Assembly (NCBI GenBank): GCA_045638145.1
Contig: JAZUAU010000005.1
Coordinates: 92,880 to 156,879 of the forward strand
DNA from: SFWF01 sp045638145
Lineage (GTDB): Bacteria > Bacillota > Clostridia > Oscillospirales > Acutalibacteraceae
DNA: 64,000 nt
Reading direction: 5' to 3'
The first letter of the stretch is position 1, and each line of letters opens with the position of its first letter. The position numbers and the translations under genes are program-made. Positions 17,323-26,469 of the stretch are shown piece by piece. A model generated the notes under the pieces. That model saw only the letters and a list, made by a program, of their open reading frames with translations. It was not told the origin of the DNA and did no database searches.

Positions 17323-19065
17323 TCAACTCTTTTGTTCAATCACATTATAAATGTATTCGTTTATTTCTGCACAGATTTGATAAATACCTGCCGTTCCCTT
17401 AGTACCGTCAGCACCGGTAGTCAAAATAATTACACCGTCACCGCTTAGAGGGTCATAGCTTGCCGTGTTAAAAACTCCGTATGATGAGCCGGTGTGGAAA
17501 TAAATGCCCTCTCGCCCGTAAAGATTTTGCTTGAATCGAAGCGGCATAGCCTGATAAAATCCACTTGATACAGTACGTTCACCGTATGTTTCCATAAGCA
17601 TTACTGTTTCGGTCTCCAAAATTCTAATGCCTTCGTAGACACCGTCATTTGCGAGAATCGTAAAGAATTTTGCAAGGTCGTAAGCGCTCATGGTTAGACC
17701 ACCTGCAAAATGGCTTCCGTCTGCTCCAGCCGTTTTATCGCAGTGCATAGATTTGGCACTACCAATATCAAGTCCAACGGTTCCGTTATTTCGGTATATT
17801 GTTGCGAGCAGGTCGGTGTTTTTTATATCGCCCGTTGCAAAAGCTGCGTCCATATCTAACGGACCGAAAAGTCGCTCCGAAAGCAGGTCGTTAAGGGTAG
17901 ACCCTCCTGCAAGCTCAAGGGTAATGCCAAGAGCTGTAAAAGCGTGATTGTTATATTTCCATTTGATTCCTGGCTTGTTTTGGGTATATCCGTTACCATC
18001 GGTTAGAGCCGCTTTAAAGTCTTCGTATTTTCTTGAGGTGCCATACGGTGCATCATAAATTGAAGAGGTGTGGGTAAGTAGGGTGCGAATTGTTATAGGG
18101 TCGTTGGGAAAGTAAGGATTTATGATATCGGCATTCCAATACTGACTGACATCGGAATCAAGGCTGATTTTACCCTCCTCATAAAGTAGCCAGGCAGACA
18201 TTCCAATAGCAACCTTTGTAATTGAAGCGGTGCGGATTTTGTGATTTACTGTCATTTTGTCGGTTTTCTTGGTTGCAAAGCCGTAGGTAAAGGTGTCGGT
18301 CACGACACCTTTTTCTATAACAGCAACCTGTACGCCTATAGCACCGTGGCGCACAGCCGCCTCGTTAATTGCCGATTGAATAGCACTGTGATTATTGATA
18401 GCGGCAGAATAGGCCATTCTGCTCTGAATTTTAGAAGCAATTTCCTTTGCTATGGTGTCGTTCGGGTCGAGTGCTTTAAAAAGAACGATAGCCTCGGCAA
18501 GCTGAAGTCGGGATACTGCGGTGTTCGGTAAAAGACGAAGACCTAAAAAGCTTTTAAAAAGACCTTTTTCAAAAACCCAAAGAAGAGCTTCTTTGTCCTC
18601 GGGAAGAACATCACTCGCATCGCGGTAGGGCAGGGAAGCTAGTGCCGTTTGTGTACGAAGCCCCGATTCTTTTGCCGCGGTATAAAGCATCTGCGCAAGT
18701 CTGCCACGGGTAAGCATAGTATTTTCGTCGCACCGGGCGTTAAGAGTCGCCGCTGCATCCTCTACGGTTGCAATATCGTAAGGTGCGAAAGCAGGGCCGT
18801 TTGCATCTGCAAAGGCAGTGTTTTTTACCACCATAAGCTCATTATAAAGCATATAGCAGGCGATGTCATAATAGGGTGAGGTGGGCTCGATATCAACAAG
18901 GTTAAAGATTCGTATATCAGAAAGCGCTGTTTCAGGCAAAGCCACATCGGCAACCACAGGAGGCGAAGAACCACCCGTATTAGCGGGAGTACTACACCCG
19001 CTGAAACAGAAAAGTATACACAAAAGACATATTGAAACATTGGTTAGGTAGGTTGTTAGTTTCAT
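17323..19065 (-). CDS. SLH-domain lipoprotein with serine beta-lactamase-like domain
   Basis: The 580-residue protein starts with a lipoprotein signal ending CFSGC. Residues about 40-220 carry S-layer-homology-like repeats (for example LTRGRLAQMLYTAAKESGL and VSRLQLAEAIVLFKAL), suggesting cell-wall attachment. From about 245 a class C beta-lactamase/DD-peptidase fold follows: SITK with the nucleophile serine and lysine, YNNH as the Y-x-N motif and HTGSS as the K/H-T-G motif. It may act on cell-wall peptides or as an esterase; antibiotic hydrolysis is not implied. ATG 19065 after GGAGA is preferred to an upstream in-frame codon at 19143 because it gives the signal peptide. Confidence 0.85.
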   Translation of the reverse strand: MKLTTYLTNVSICLLCILFCFSGCSTPANTGGSSPPVVADVALPETALSDIRIFNLVDIEPTSPYYDIACYMLYNELMVVKNTAFADANGPAFAPYDIATVEDAAATLNARCDENTMLTRGRLAQMLYTAAKESGLRTQTALASLPYRDASDVLPEDKEALLWVFEKGLFKSFLGLRLLPNTAVSRLQLAEAIVLFKALDPNDTIAKEIASKIQSRMAYSAAINNHSAIQSAINEAAVRHGAIGVQVAVIEKGVVTDTFTYGFATKKTDKMTVNHKIRTASITKVAIGMSAWLLYEEGKISLDSDVSQYWNADIINPYFPNDPITIRTLLTHTSSIYDAPYGTSRKYEDFKAALTDGNGYTQNKPGIKWKYNNHAFTALGITLELAGGSTLNDLLSERLFGPLDMDAAFATGDIKNTDLLATIYRNNGTVGLDIGSAKSMHCDKTAGADGSHFAGGLTMSAYDLAKFFTILANDGVYEGIRILETETVMLMETYGERTVSSGFYQAMPLRFKQNLYGREGIYFHTGSSYGVFNTASYDPLSGDGVIILTTGADGTKGTAGIYQICAEINEYIYNVIEQKS

Positions 19066-19171
19066 ATCTGTTCTCCATTCAGGTTTGCTACTATTAATTA
19101 TACTATATGGAAGATTTTTGTCAATATATATAAATTTCCTCACATTAATTATTTTTTTAAGCGAAAAACAC

Positions 19172-19200
19172 TTGACAGAACCCCCAAAATATTATAAAAT
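19172..19200 (+). promoter_or_regulatory. Promoter of tRNA-Leu
   Basis: TTGACA (19172-19177) and TAAAAT (19195-19200), 17 bases apart, end 10 bases before the tRNA 5' end. Confidence 0.7.
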
Positions 19201-19210
19201 TTTATCGTAC

Positions 19211-19297
19211 GCCGCTGTGGTGGAATAGGCAGACACAAGGGACTTAAAATCCCTCGTTGGCGACAACGTACCGGTTCAAGTCCGGTCAGCGGCACCA
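19211..19297 (+). tRNA. tRNA-Leu (anticodon UAA)
   Basis: The acceptor stem GCCGCTG pairs with CAGCGGC, the anticodon loop CTTAAAA carries TAA, the T loop is GGTTCAAGTCC, and a long variable arm marks a type II tRNA. The CCA end is encoded at 19295-19297. A promoter precedes it and a terminator follows it. Confidence 0.97.
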
Positions 19298-19298
19298 A

Positions 19299-19330
19299 AA
19301 ATCCCGTTCACGTAAGTGGGCGGGATTTTT
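19299..19330 (+). terminator. Terminator of tRNA-Leu
   Basis: AAATCCCG pairs with CGGGATTT around a loop and ends in TTTTT. Confidence 0.7.
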
Positions 19331-19460
19331 ACTTCTTACTTTTTACCTCTTCACTCTTACCTCAACCAAAATTTGCTACGGGATTTTTGGGAAGTAAGAA
19401 GTAATAGGTAATAAGTATTGCCCCTTTACCGCTTTTATGTTATAATAATCGACAGAGGTG

Positions 19461-20054
19461 ATGTCAATGCTGTTATATTTAATTAGGCATGGAGATCCTA
19501 TTTATGAAACAGATTCTCTTACAGAAAGGGGAAAATTACAGGCAGAAGCAGTTGGAAAACGAATGCTTGATTCAAAAAATTGACCGTATTTTTTCTTCCC
19601 ATATGGGACGTGCAAAAGAAACGGCTGAGCCTGCTTGTAGACTATTGGGCATTGAAAAACAAATAGAGGGATGGACTCGCGAAATAGGTGAAGAAAGATT
19701 AACTCCGTTTCCCGATGGAAAAAGAAAATCTATTACATTTGTTCAAAATACATATATCGTGAAAACGGAAACATAGATTTGCCCTATGAAAAGTCGTTTG
19801 ACTGCGCTGGTATAAATGAATCTCACATGAAATCGGCCGTACAATATATCGAAGAACACGGCAAAGAATTTCTTGAGCGACTTGGATACCGTGAAGAAAA
19901 GGGCGTGTACCGTATTATAAAAAATAACGAAGAGAAGGTAGCGCTTTTTTGCCATGGTGCTTTTGCAAGAGCCTGGATATCGGTTTTACTTCACATACCT
20001 CTTCATATTATGTGGGCTTCTTTTGAATACACTCATACAATTCGTGTCATTTAG
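19461..20054 (+). pseudogene. Histidine phosphatase (phosphoglycerate-mutase-like) gene with two frameshifts
   Basis: The start ATG 19461 follows GACAGAGGTG and encodes the family signature LIRHGDPIYETDSLTERG. A stop then occurs after CAAAAAATTGA; adding one base to the A-run joins the next frame, which has SHMGRAKETAEPA. A second break near 19745 is needed to reach the third frame, which carries FCHGAFARAW with the second catalytic histidine and stops at 20054. All parts of one RHG-motif phosphatase of about 197 residues are present in order, so the gene is recently inactivated or contains sequencing errors in homopolymer tracts. Confidence 0.8.
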
Positions 20055-20121
20055 TTCAAACTGCCCATATGCTCTGAGCCCTTTGTGGCTTGGAGTATTT
20101 TTAGTAAAAAGAAGTGATAAC

Positions 20122-20991
20122 TTGAAAAAAACAGCATTTTTTTATATAGTGATTGCTGCTGTTCTTTGGGGCACAAGCGGACTTTTTGCCCATTATCTTA
20201 GACCCTTCGGTTTTTCGTCGGTTCAGATGACCCTGCTGCGCGGCATCGTTTCGATGGTTATAATGGTCGGCTTCATACTGATAAAGGACAGAAAGCTGCT
20301 CTTAGCTTCTAAAAAGGAGATATTACTGCTCCTCGGCAGCGGTGTCAGCCTATTCGGTACTTCTACGGCGTATTTGGCTTCAATGGAGGCATCAAGCGTT
20401 TCAACCGCCGTTGTTTTAATGTATACCGCACCTGTTTTTGTGCTTATCTATTCGGTGCTTTTCCTCGGCGAGAAGCTAAACCTGACAAAAGGAGTATCCG
20501 TTGTTACGATGCTTGTCGGCTGTGCTCTTGTTTCAGGTATTATCGGAGGAATGGAGTTCAGCCTTTGGGGAATCATCTTTGGTATGATTTCGGGCATTTC
20601 CTATAGCGCATATAATATTTTCACGAAAATTCTGACTATGCATAAGGTTCCTGCTGTGACCGTTACGAGCTACAACTTTATTATTATGACTGTACTCGGT
20701 CTTATTACGGCCAGACCTCTCGATATGATAGACTGCGCCGCAAAAGCACCGACAATTACAATTCCCCTTATGATTGGAATCGGTATTTGCACCTGCATTT
20801 TGCCCTATTTCTTTTACACTATGGGGCTTCGCGACACCCCTGCGGGAATCGCAACCTCCCTCGGCATTATCGAGCCGCTCTCGGCAACCATTTTCAGTGT
20901 ATGCTTCCTCGGTCAAGCCTTAACACTGCCCCTTATTATCGGTATGATTTTAATATGCGGCGCGGTAATAACCCTCGCAAAACAAAAATGA
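20122..20991 (+). CDS. DMT superfamily (EamA/RhaT) permease
   Basis: The protein of 289 residues has ten hydrophobic helices in two EamA halves, beginning FYIVIAAVLWGTSGLFAHYL. Such carriers export small metabolites or amino acids. TTG 20122 follows AAGAAGTGATAAC and gives the usual family length; the frame is open further upstream into the phosphatase pseudogene, but that part is not EamA-like. The last helix has LILICGAVITLAKQK typical of the C-terminus. It is followed by a strong terminator. Confidence 0.85.
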   Translation: MKKTAFFYIVIAAVLWGTSGLFAHYLRPFGFSSVQMTLLRGIVSMVIMVGFILIKDRKLLLASKKEILLLLGSGVSLFGTSTAYLASMEASSVSTAVVLMYTAPVFVLIYSVLFLGEKLNLTKGVSVVTMLVGCALVSGIIGGMEFSLWGIIFGMISGISYSAYNIFTKILTMHKVPAVTVTSYNFIIMTVLGLITARPLDMIDCAAKAPTITIPLMIGIGICTCILPYFFYTMGLRDTPAGIATSLGIIEPLSATIFSVCFLGQALTLPLIIGMILICGAVITLAKQK

Positions 20992-21054
20992 GCATATTAT
21001 ACTTTCGAAAATCGTATTGAAACACCGAAATCTGAAGATGGGTTTTAATTAAGC

Positions 21055-21090
21055 AAAAACAACAGTTGCATACGCAACTGTTGTTTTTTT
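21055..21090 (+). terminator. Bidirectional rho-independent terminator
   Basis: AACAACAGTTGC and GCAACTGTTGTT pair perfectly around a short loop, with A and T runs outside. It separates convergent genes. Confidence 0.85.
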
Positions 21091-21919
21091 ATATCTCATC
21101 ATAATTCTCTATATAACTATGCTTGTCTCCGCTGTCGGAGTCACGCCAGCCGACTATTGAAGCGAGGTTTACATTATGAACGCTTCTAAAAAGGTTGTCG
21201 TCAACATGGGGGTTCGTTTTCTTAATATCTGCGATAAGTCTTTTTATCTCCTTGCGCTTGGACATTTCCTCGTGCTCTGCGCTTTCTGCCGTAAACTTGC
21301 AGGCGCACTGTAAGAAACGAAGCTCGTTATATTTAGACCAGTTGATAATATCCTTTTCCTTGACTTTATAAAGGGGTCGGATCAGCTCCATACCCTCGAA
21401 ATTTGTAGCTTTCAGCTTCGGGAGCATTGTCTTAATTTCGGAGGCATAGGTCATATTGAGAAGCAGGGTCTCTATCATATCGTCAAAATGATGTCCGAGA
21501 GCGATTTTGTTGCAGCCAAGCTCCTTTGCCTTTGCATAGAGAAAACCACGTCTCATTCTCGCACACAGGTAACACGGTGCACCGCCTGCATTGTAAGCAA
21601 TATCGAAAATATCGCTTTCAAATATTTTTATCGGTATGTTCATCAAAGCGGCATTGGACTCTATTAAAGCTCTGTTTTCGGGGTTGTAGCCGGGGTCCAT
21701 TACAATAAATTCAAGCTCAAACGGAACAAGTGAGTGACGGTGAAGCTCTTGCAAGCATTTTGCCATCAAAAAGGAATCCTTGCCGCCTGAAATACAAACG
21801 GCAATTGTGTCGCCCTGTTTTATGAGTTCGTATTCGTTTACGGCGCCGCAAAAGTTGTTCCAAACCGTTTTGCGAAACTTTTTTATAACGCTTCGCTCAA
21901 TTTCCTTATATCTTTCCAT
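21089..21919 (-). CDS. TtcA/TilS-superfamily tRNA-modifying PP-loop protein (TtcA-like)
   Basis: The 276-residue protein has the PP-loop CISGGKDSFLMA (about residues 42-53) that binds ATP, a CYLCARMRRG pair of cysteines in the centre and a third cysteine region CACKF. This pattern matches TtcA, which thiolates cytidine 32 of tRNA using an iron-sulfur cluster. GHHFDDMIETLLLNM is the conserved second nucleotide-site motif. It probably acts on tRNA in the cytoplasm. The cysteine spacing differs somewhat from enterobacterial TtcA, so a different thiolated base is possible. Confidence 0.8.
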   Translation of the reverse strand: MERYKEIERSVIKKFRKTVWNNFCGAVNEYELIKQGDTIAVCISGGKDSFLMAKCLQELHRHSLVPFELEFIVMDPGYNPENRALIESNAALMNIPIKIFESDIFDIAYNAGGAPCYLCARMRRGFLYAKAKELGCNKIALGHHFDDMIETLLLNMTYASEIKTMLPKLKATNFEGMELIRPLYKVKEKDIINWSKYNELRFLQCACKFTAESAEHEEMSKRKEIKRLIADIKKTNPHVDDNLFRSVHNVNLASIVGWRDSDSGDKHSYIENYDEI

Positions 21920-22044
21920 AACCGTTCCTTTTCTGTCAGATATCTATATTATATGAGCAAAACCGCCATTTTTCAAGAAAAACCTACTTGTAAAAGAGAG
22001 CGTTTAATGATAACATAAGTATATACTGATTCTAGAGGTAATTT

Positions 22045-23580
22045 ATGGTTTCAAGAATTCAAAGCATCGGACTTTTCGGCATGGATGCCTATATGGTTGA
22101 GTGTGAGGCGGATGTTTCGGGCGGTATGCAGGCATTTGACATTGTAGGGCTTCCCGATTCGGCAATAAGAGAGTCGCGCGACCGTGTGCGATCGGCTATC
22201 AAAAACTGCGGATACAAATATCCGACCGGTCATATTACCGTCAACCTTGCACCTGCCGATATAAGAAAAGAGGGCTCGGTTTACGATTTGCCCGTGCTTT
22301 TGTCACTTCTTATTTCCAATAAACAGATAACCCCTGCCACCGACCTTTCCGACAGTATTTTTGTCGGCGAGGTTTCCCTTGACGGAAAGCTTCGACCTAT
22401 AAACGGTGTACTTGCAATGGCAATCTCCGCAGTACAAAAGGGAATTAAGAAGTTTTTTGTGCCATCTGAAAATGCGGCAGAAGGTTCGGTTGTTGACGGG
22501 CTTGAGGTTTACGGTGTTCACACGGTACAGGAGGTTGTCGACCATATAATCGGCTTTACACCCATAATCCCCGCCGATAAATATACCCTTGAAAATAGCA
22601 CAGATTTTAATAATATTCTCGATTTTTCCGACGTTAAGGGTCAAGCGGCGGCAAAACGCGCACTTGAGATTGCCGCGGCCGGAGGACATAATATTTTGCT
22701 AATTGGTTCTCCCGGCTCTGGCAAGAGTATGCTTGCAAAGCGACTTCCCACCATTCTCCCCGAAATGACCTTTGAGGAATCGATTGAAACTACAAAAATA
22801 TATTCGGTAGCGGGCGAGCTTGAGCCTCAAAGCCCCCTCATTTCAAAAAGACCATTTCGTTCGCCCCATCATACTGTATCTTCCCGTGGTCTTTCGGGTG
22901 GCGGCAGTATTCCGCGCCCAGGCGAAATATCCCTTGCACATAACGGAGTTTTGTTCCTCGATGAATTACCTGAATTTTCGCGTGACGTTATGGAGACCCT
23001 CCGTCAGCCCCTCGAGGACGGCAGAGTAACAATCTCCCGTGTTGCGGGGTCGCTCACTTATCCGAGTGAATTTACCCTCGTTGCCGCTATGAATCCTTGT
23101 CCGTGTGGATTTTTCGGTCACCCTACGAGAAAATGCAGTTGCACACCCTTTGCCGTATCACGTTATCTCGGCAGAATTTCAGGTCCTATGCTCGACCGAC
23201 TTGATTTACATATAGAGGTGCCACCCGTTGATTACGAGTCCCTCAAGTCCACCATAAAGGAAGAAACAAGCGCAGAGGTAAGAGAAAGGGTAAACCGAGC
23301 CCGTGCAATTCAGGTCAAAAGGTATCGCGGTACGGGCATAACCTGCAATGCAAGGCTTACCCCAGCGATGCTCGCAAAATACTGTGTAATGACAGAGGGG
23401 GCAGAAAAATTGCTTAAAGTATCCTTTGACCGGCTTGGACTTTCTGCCCGTGCATACGACCGAATTTTAAAGGTTGCCCGCACCGTTGCCGACATTGAGG
23501 GCGCAGAAAAAATAGACACACCCCACATTTCTCAGGCAATCCATTTTAGGAGCCTTGACAGAAAATATTGGGGTGAATAA
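22045..23580 (+). CDS. YifB/ComM-family Mg-chelatase-like AAA+ ATPase
   Basis: The 511-residue protein has an N-terminal Lon-protease-like domain starting VSRIQSIGLFGMDAYMVE, the Walker A motif GSPGSGKS, the Walker B motif FLDELPEFS, and a cysteine cluster CPCGFFGHPTRKCSC typical of the family. ComM in naturally competent bacteria is a helicase that promotes branch migration during integration of incoming DNA. Members are widespread in bacteria not known to be competent. Translation starts at ATG 22045 after AGAGGTAATT. A terminator follows. Confidence 0.9.
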   Translation: MVSRIQSIGLFGMDAYMVECEADVSGGMQAFDIVGLPDSAIRESRDRVRSAIKNCGYKYPTGHITVNLAPADIRKEGSVYDLPVLLSLLISNKQITPATDLSDSIFVGEVSLDGKLRPINGVLAMAISAVQKGIKKFFVPSENAAEGSVVDGLEVYGVHTVQEVVDHIIGFTPIIPADKYTLENSTDFNNILDFSDVKGQAAAKRALEIAAAGGHNILLIGSPGSGKSMLAKRLPTILPEMTFEESIETTKIYSVAGELEPQSPLISKRPFRSPHHTVSSRGLSGGGSIPRPGEISLAHNGVLFLDELPEFSRDVMETLRQPLEDGRVTISRVAGSLTYPSEFTLVAAMNPCPCGFFGHPTRKCSCTPFAVSRYLGRISGPMLDRLDLHIEVPPVDYESLKSTIKEETSAEVRERVNRARAIQVKRYRGTGITCNARLTPAMLAKYCVMTEGAEKLLKVSFDRLGLSARAYDRILKVARTVADIEGAEKIDTPHISQAIHFRSLDRKYWGE

Positions 23581-23586
23581 TAAATG

Positions 23587-23623
23587 AAAAAGGTGCTGTA
23601 ACTTCATGTTACAGCACCTTTTT
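23587..23623. terminator. Bidirectional rho-independent terminator
   Basis: AAAAAGGTGCTGTAAC and GTTACAGCACCTTTTT form a perfect stem between convergent genes. Confidence 0.85.
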
Positions 23624-24596
23624 ATAATATTTCTGCCAACCTTAAAAGATATGCCGCTATAAATATCGAGAAGGATGAAAGCAAGGTAGACCAGACTACA
23701 AGCTGACCCGCAAGCCTGGCATCGCTTCCCATAGATTCTGCCATAGGTACTGTTGACACCGCAACGGGGGTTGCAAATACTGCAACAAAGGCGGCAAAAT
23801 GCGCACCCGAAAAATAGTCTTTTAAAAGATAAGCAAGCCCTATACCTATTATCGGTACGATGGCGATTCTGGCTAAAGTACCGTAAATGATTTCACTGCG
23901 AAGCTCATGCACAGCGGAAAATTCAAACTGAGCGCCGAGGGATATGAGAGCAAGGGGAGTTGCCACTTGTGAGAGATAACCAAGCACCTTCCAAATCGGG
24001 GCAATGTCTGAAAGTTTGAATTCGGTGTTTATATAAGACCTTATTAAAATGAACACAAAGCCTGCGGCAATACTCTGTATAAGCGGATTTTTAATTATTA
24101 CAAGCAAAATGTTCTTGATACTTACCTTTTTACCGCGGCGGCTGAACAATGACAGACTGATAACCCCCAAAACGTTGTAGACGGGGATTATTGCGGCAGA
24201 AAGAAGGGTGGCGACCATAGCACCCTCTGCACCGAAAAGGGCTTCACCAACGGGTATGCCAATGAGGGCAAAATTTGAGCGAAAGCCTGCCTGAAGCAGT
24301 GCGCCGCGCCGTCCATTATCCTTTGTAATAGCCAAAACCGTAGGGATAGAGAGTAAAAAAACACCGAGTATAACGGCAAAAACGTAAAGAATATATCCCC
24401 ACTCGATGTCGCTGAAGCTGTTTATATTGTAAACGTTAAGAAAGAGCATTGATGGCAAAAACACCTTGAAAACAAGGCGGTTGAGGGAAGATGCAAGCTC
24501 TGCCTTTACAAGCCCTATTCTCTTAAGAAAATAGCCGACCGCCACCGTCAAAATTATTGGTGCCGTTGCATTTAGTGCGAATAAAAAAGCTTCCGT
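23622..24596 (-). CDS. AEC (auxin efflux carrier) family transporter
   Basis: The protein has about ten membrane helices in the bile-acid/AEC fold, with the conserved LPSMLFLNVY and the central AGFRSNFALIGIPVGEALFG. AEC carriers move malate, other organic acids or auxin-like acids. The first standard start codon in frame is TTG 24551, but the typical N-terminus (FLFALNATAPIILTVAVGYF) extends upstream of it. The only nearby ribosome binding site, AAGGTGG, is seven bases before an ACG codon at 24596; ATT 24602 is also in frame. I use 24596, so initiation is non-canonical or the sequence has an error there. Confidence 0.8.
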   Translation of the reverse strand, partial: TEAFLFALNATAPIILTVAVGYFLKRIGLVKAELASSLNRLVFKVFLPSMLFLNVYNINSFSDIEWGYILYVFAVILGVFLLSIPTVLAITKDNGRRGALLQAGFRSNFALIGIPVGEALFGAEGAMVATLLSAAIIPVYNVLGVISLSLFSRRGKKVSIKNILLVIIKNPLIQSIAAGFVFILIRSYINTEFKLSDIAPIWKVLGYLSQVATPLALISLGAQFEFSAVHELRSEIIYGTLARIAIVPIIGIGLAYLLKDYFSGAHFAAFVAVFATPVAVSTVPMAESMGSDARLAGQLVVWSTLLSSFSIFIAAYLLRLAEIL

Positions 24597-24686
24597 AGAA
24601 ATTCCACCTTTCTAAATTATTTTAACCGCCAATATGATTAAAATCAATTAAAAAACGCGTTGCACAAAATGTTCAACGCGAGAGTT

Positions 24687-25589
24687 TTATCTCTTATCAA
24701 TAGTTTTTGCGTAGGCAGAGGGAGATTTTCCTGTTTTCATCTTAAATTGCTTTGAGAAATAGTGAAGAGAGCTGAAGCCGAGTCTTTCGGAAATCTCGAT
24801 CATATTTAGCGAGGTCTTGCGGATAAGACGCTTTGCTTCTTCAATTTTTAGGTCTATGAAATAGGCAATTGGCCCGCATCCTTTCTGTTCGGAAACAAGG
24901 CGGCGAAGCTTTGAAACACTGAAGCCGAGATCATGACTTATCTGCCCAAGAGAGAGGGTCTTATCAAGGTTGTCAATCAGGTATTTAGTCAGCTCCTGCA
25001 TCTGTTCATTTTTCAATTTTTCCCGATTGCTGCCCAAGGGAGCAATGCTTTGTGTTGAATTGCCTTGTTCACTGTAAAGGTCAAGTAAAAGAATTTCAAG
25101 CATATTCTTTATATACTGAAGTTCTCGGTTCACATACTCGGTTTTGGGTAGATGGCTAACATGTCCACCGCCAAACTTATGCTCAAAAAGAGCGAGACCT
25201 CGAGTGATTATTTCCGAATAGGTTGCACGCTGGCTTGCGTTCAGAGTGACAACCTTGTTATATAAAGCCTCCATTGGTTGGGCATTGGTTTCGAAACTGA
25301 TGATTCCGGCAACCGATGTGCCGAATGTAGAGCTGCCTGAGGTGCTGTATGGTCCGTGATAGGTATTAGGCGCATATATAAGAAGCTGTCCTGCTTCAAG
25401 ATGATAGGGAACACCGTCAAGCGCGATAGTCTGATATCCATCTTCAAGGTATAATATTTCTGGAAAATCGTGAGATTCTCCTTGGTGTAGCATCTTCTCG
25501 GAACGGAAGTCAAGATGGTAAACGGTAACTATTGAATTAACCGAAATAACATCGTCAATCTGACGCCTGATATATTTTTGATTTATCAT
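24687..25589 (-). CDS. AraC family transcriptional regulator with cupin sensor
   Basis: The protein of 300 residues has an N-terminal cupin-like sensing domain (HDFPEILYLEDGYQTIALDG) and a C-terminal AraC double helix-turn-helix with SLGQISHDLGFSVSKLRRLV and MIEISERLGFSSLHYFSKQF, then the conserved FKMKTGKSPSAYA. It presumably binds a sugar or metabolite and controls nearby or distant genes. ATG 25589 lies five bases after GAGGTGG and is preferred to GTG 25598. The target is not apparent; the AEC carrier downstream in the same direction is a candidate. Confidence 0.85.
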   Translation of the reverse strand: MINQKYIRRQIDDVISVNSIVTVYHLDFRSEKMLHQGESHDFPEILYLEDGYQTIALDGVPYHLEAGQLLIYAPNTYHGPYSTSGSSTFGTSVAGIISFETNAQPMEALYNKVVTLNASQRATYSEIITRGLALFEHKFGGGHVSHLPKTEYVNRELQYIKNMLEILLLDLYSEQGNSTQSIAPLGSNREKLKNEQMQELTKYLIDNLDKTLSLGQISHDLGFSVSKLRRLVSEQKGCGPIAYFIDLKIEEAKRLIRKTSLNMIEISERLGFSSLHYFSKQFKMKTGKSPSAYAKTIDKR

Positions 25590-25773
25590 TGGGTCCACCT
25601 CAATCTCTTAAATTGAGAAAATAGTGTTAATTTTGGGCGTAATCCGACAAAAATCGCTAATGATAATAGAGCTCAATTTTAGGCGTTTAGGTTATCAGAA
25701 AACTCTGTGATATCTCAAAGCAAGGCGTTATAGCCGCTGTTTAAGACATTGGAGCAAGAAATATCTGCTTATT

Positions 25774-25807
25774 AAAAATCCCCCACCGCAGATTTTTCTG
25801 CGGTGGG
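25774..25807 (-). terminator. Terminator of the YjbQ/TIM operon
   Basis: On the minus strand CCCACCGCAG and CTGCGGTGGG pair perfectly and are followed by GGATTTTTAAT. The remaining 25600-25770 stretch shows no recognisable gene or motif. Confidence 0.75.
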
Positions 25808-25824
25808 TACATATTTATGTTAAA

Positions 25825-26445
25825 TTATCTCTTCTGCTGAAGGTCAAATCTCTCATCGTAAGCCTTCTCATCGGGAGTAAACTTGCGAAGAGTATTGATA
25901 ATCTCACCGTTATTCCACTTTCTGTCGGTAATTTCCTCTGTGGTACCCATAACGGTTACGTTAAGCTGTCTGCGGCGAGCGCGAACGTGGTCCCAGTCAA
26001 TAAAGTAAATGTGAGCAAACTCGCCACCGTCAAGAACGCCGTCCTTAATGGTCATAGTTTCGCTTCTTCCGAAGAAAACAGAGCGGAGGTGTCCGTCGGT
26101 GTTCATGCTGGTGTAGTTACCGGGTTCGTTTACATAGCGACCAAACTGTGCGTGAATCGGGCCGGGATGACGATAATCACCTTCGTCGGTGTAGTCAGGT
26201 ACAAGACCGCGCATGATGTCGAGAAGGTCGTGCTGGAGATATTCAAGGTCGAAGGTGTCGATATCGTGTGAGCACTCCTGAATCATAACAGAGCAGGTGG
26301 TGTGGTGAGAAGCAATGCAAACGGTACCGTTCTTAACGCCGGATGCTGCAACAATCTCCATGATTTCCTTAGATACGTCGTGGAAGGTGGGAATCCAACC
26401 TCTAGACTGAAGCTCTAATTCTTTCTGAAAAACTTTAAATTCCAT
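25825..26445 (-). CDS. YjbQ family protein (UPF0047)
   Basis: The 206-residue protein contains the YjbQ signature: NGTVCIASHHTTCSVMIQE with a metal-binding histidine pair, and the C-terminal GRSETMTIKDGVLDGGEFAHIYFIDWD. Typical members have 130-140 residues; this one is longer, with an inserted central segment and a charged C-terminal tail. The E. coli protein shows weak thiamine-phosphate synthase activity, but a natural role is unproven. It lies downstream of and in the same direction as the TIM paralogue, so it probably serves the same sugar pathway. Confidence 0.85.
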   Translation of the reverse strand: MEFKVFQKELELQSRGWIPTFHDVSKEIMEIVAASGVKNGTVCIASHHTTCSVMIQECSHDIDTFDLEYLQHDLLDIMRGLVPDYTDEGDYRHPGPIHAQFGRYVNEPGNYTSMNTDGHLRSVFFGRSETMTIKDGVLDGGEFAHIYFIDWDHVRARRRQLNVTVMGTTEEITDRKWNNGEIINTLRKFTPDEKAYDERFDLQQKR

Positions 26446-26469
26446 GATGATTTTCCTCCAAAAATTTAA

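Noticed and set aside
17323..19065. Antibiotic-resistance beta-lactamase
   Set aside because: The SxxK, YxN and HTG motifs place it in the serine beta-lactamase-like superfamily, which includes many peptidases and esterases. SLH repeats and a lipoprotein signal point to a cell-wall role, so resistance cannot be claimed.
19211..19297. tRNA-Leu as the prophage attachment site
   Set aside because: It is 16 kb from the prophage, is intact, and no part of its 3' end is repeated at the phage border.
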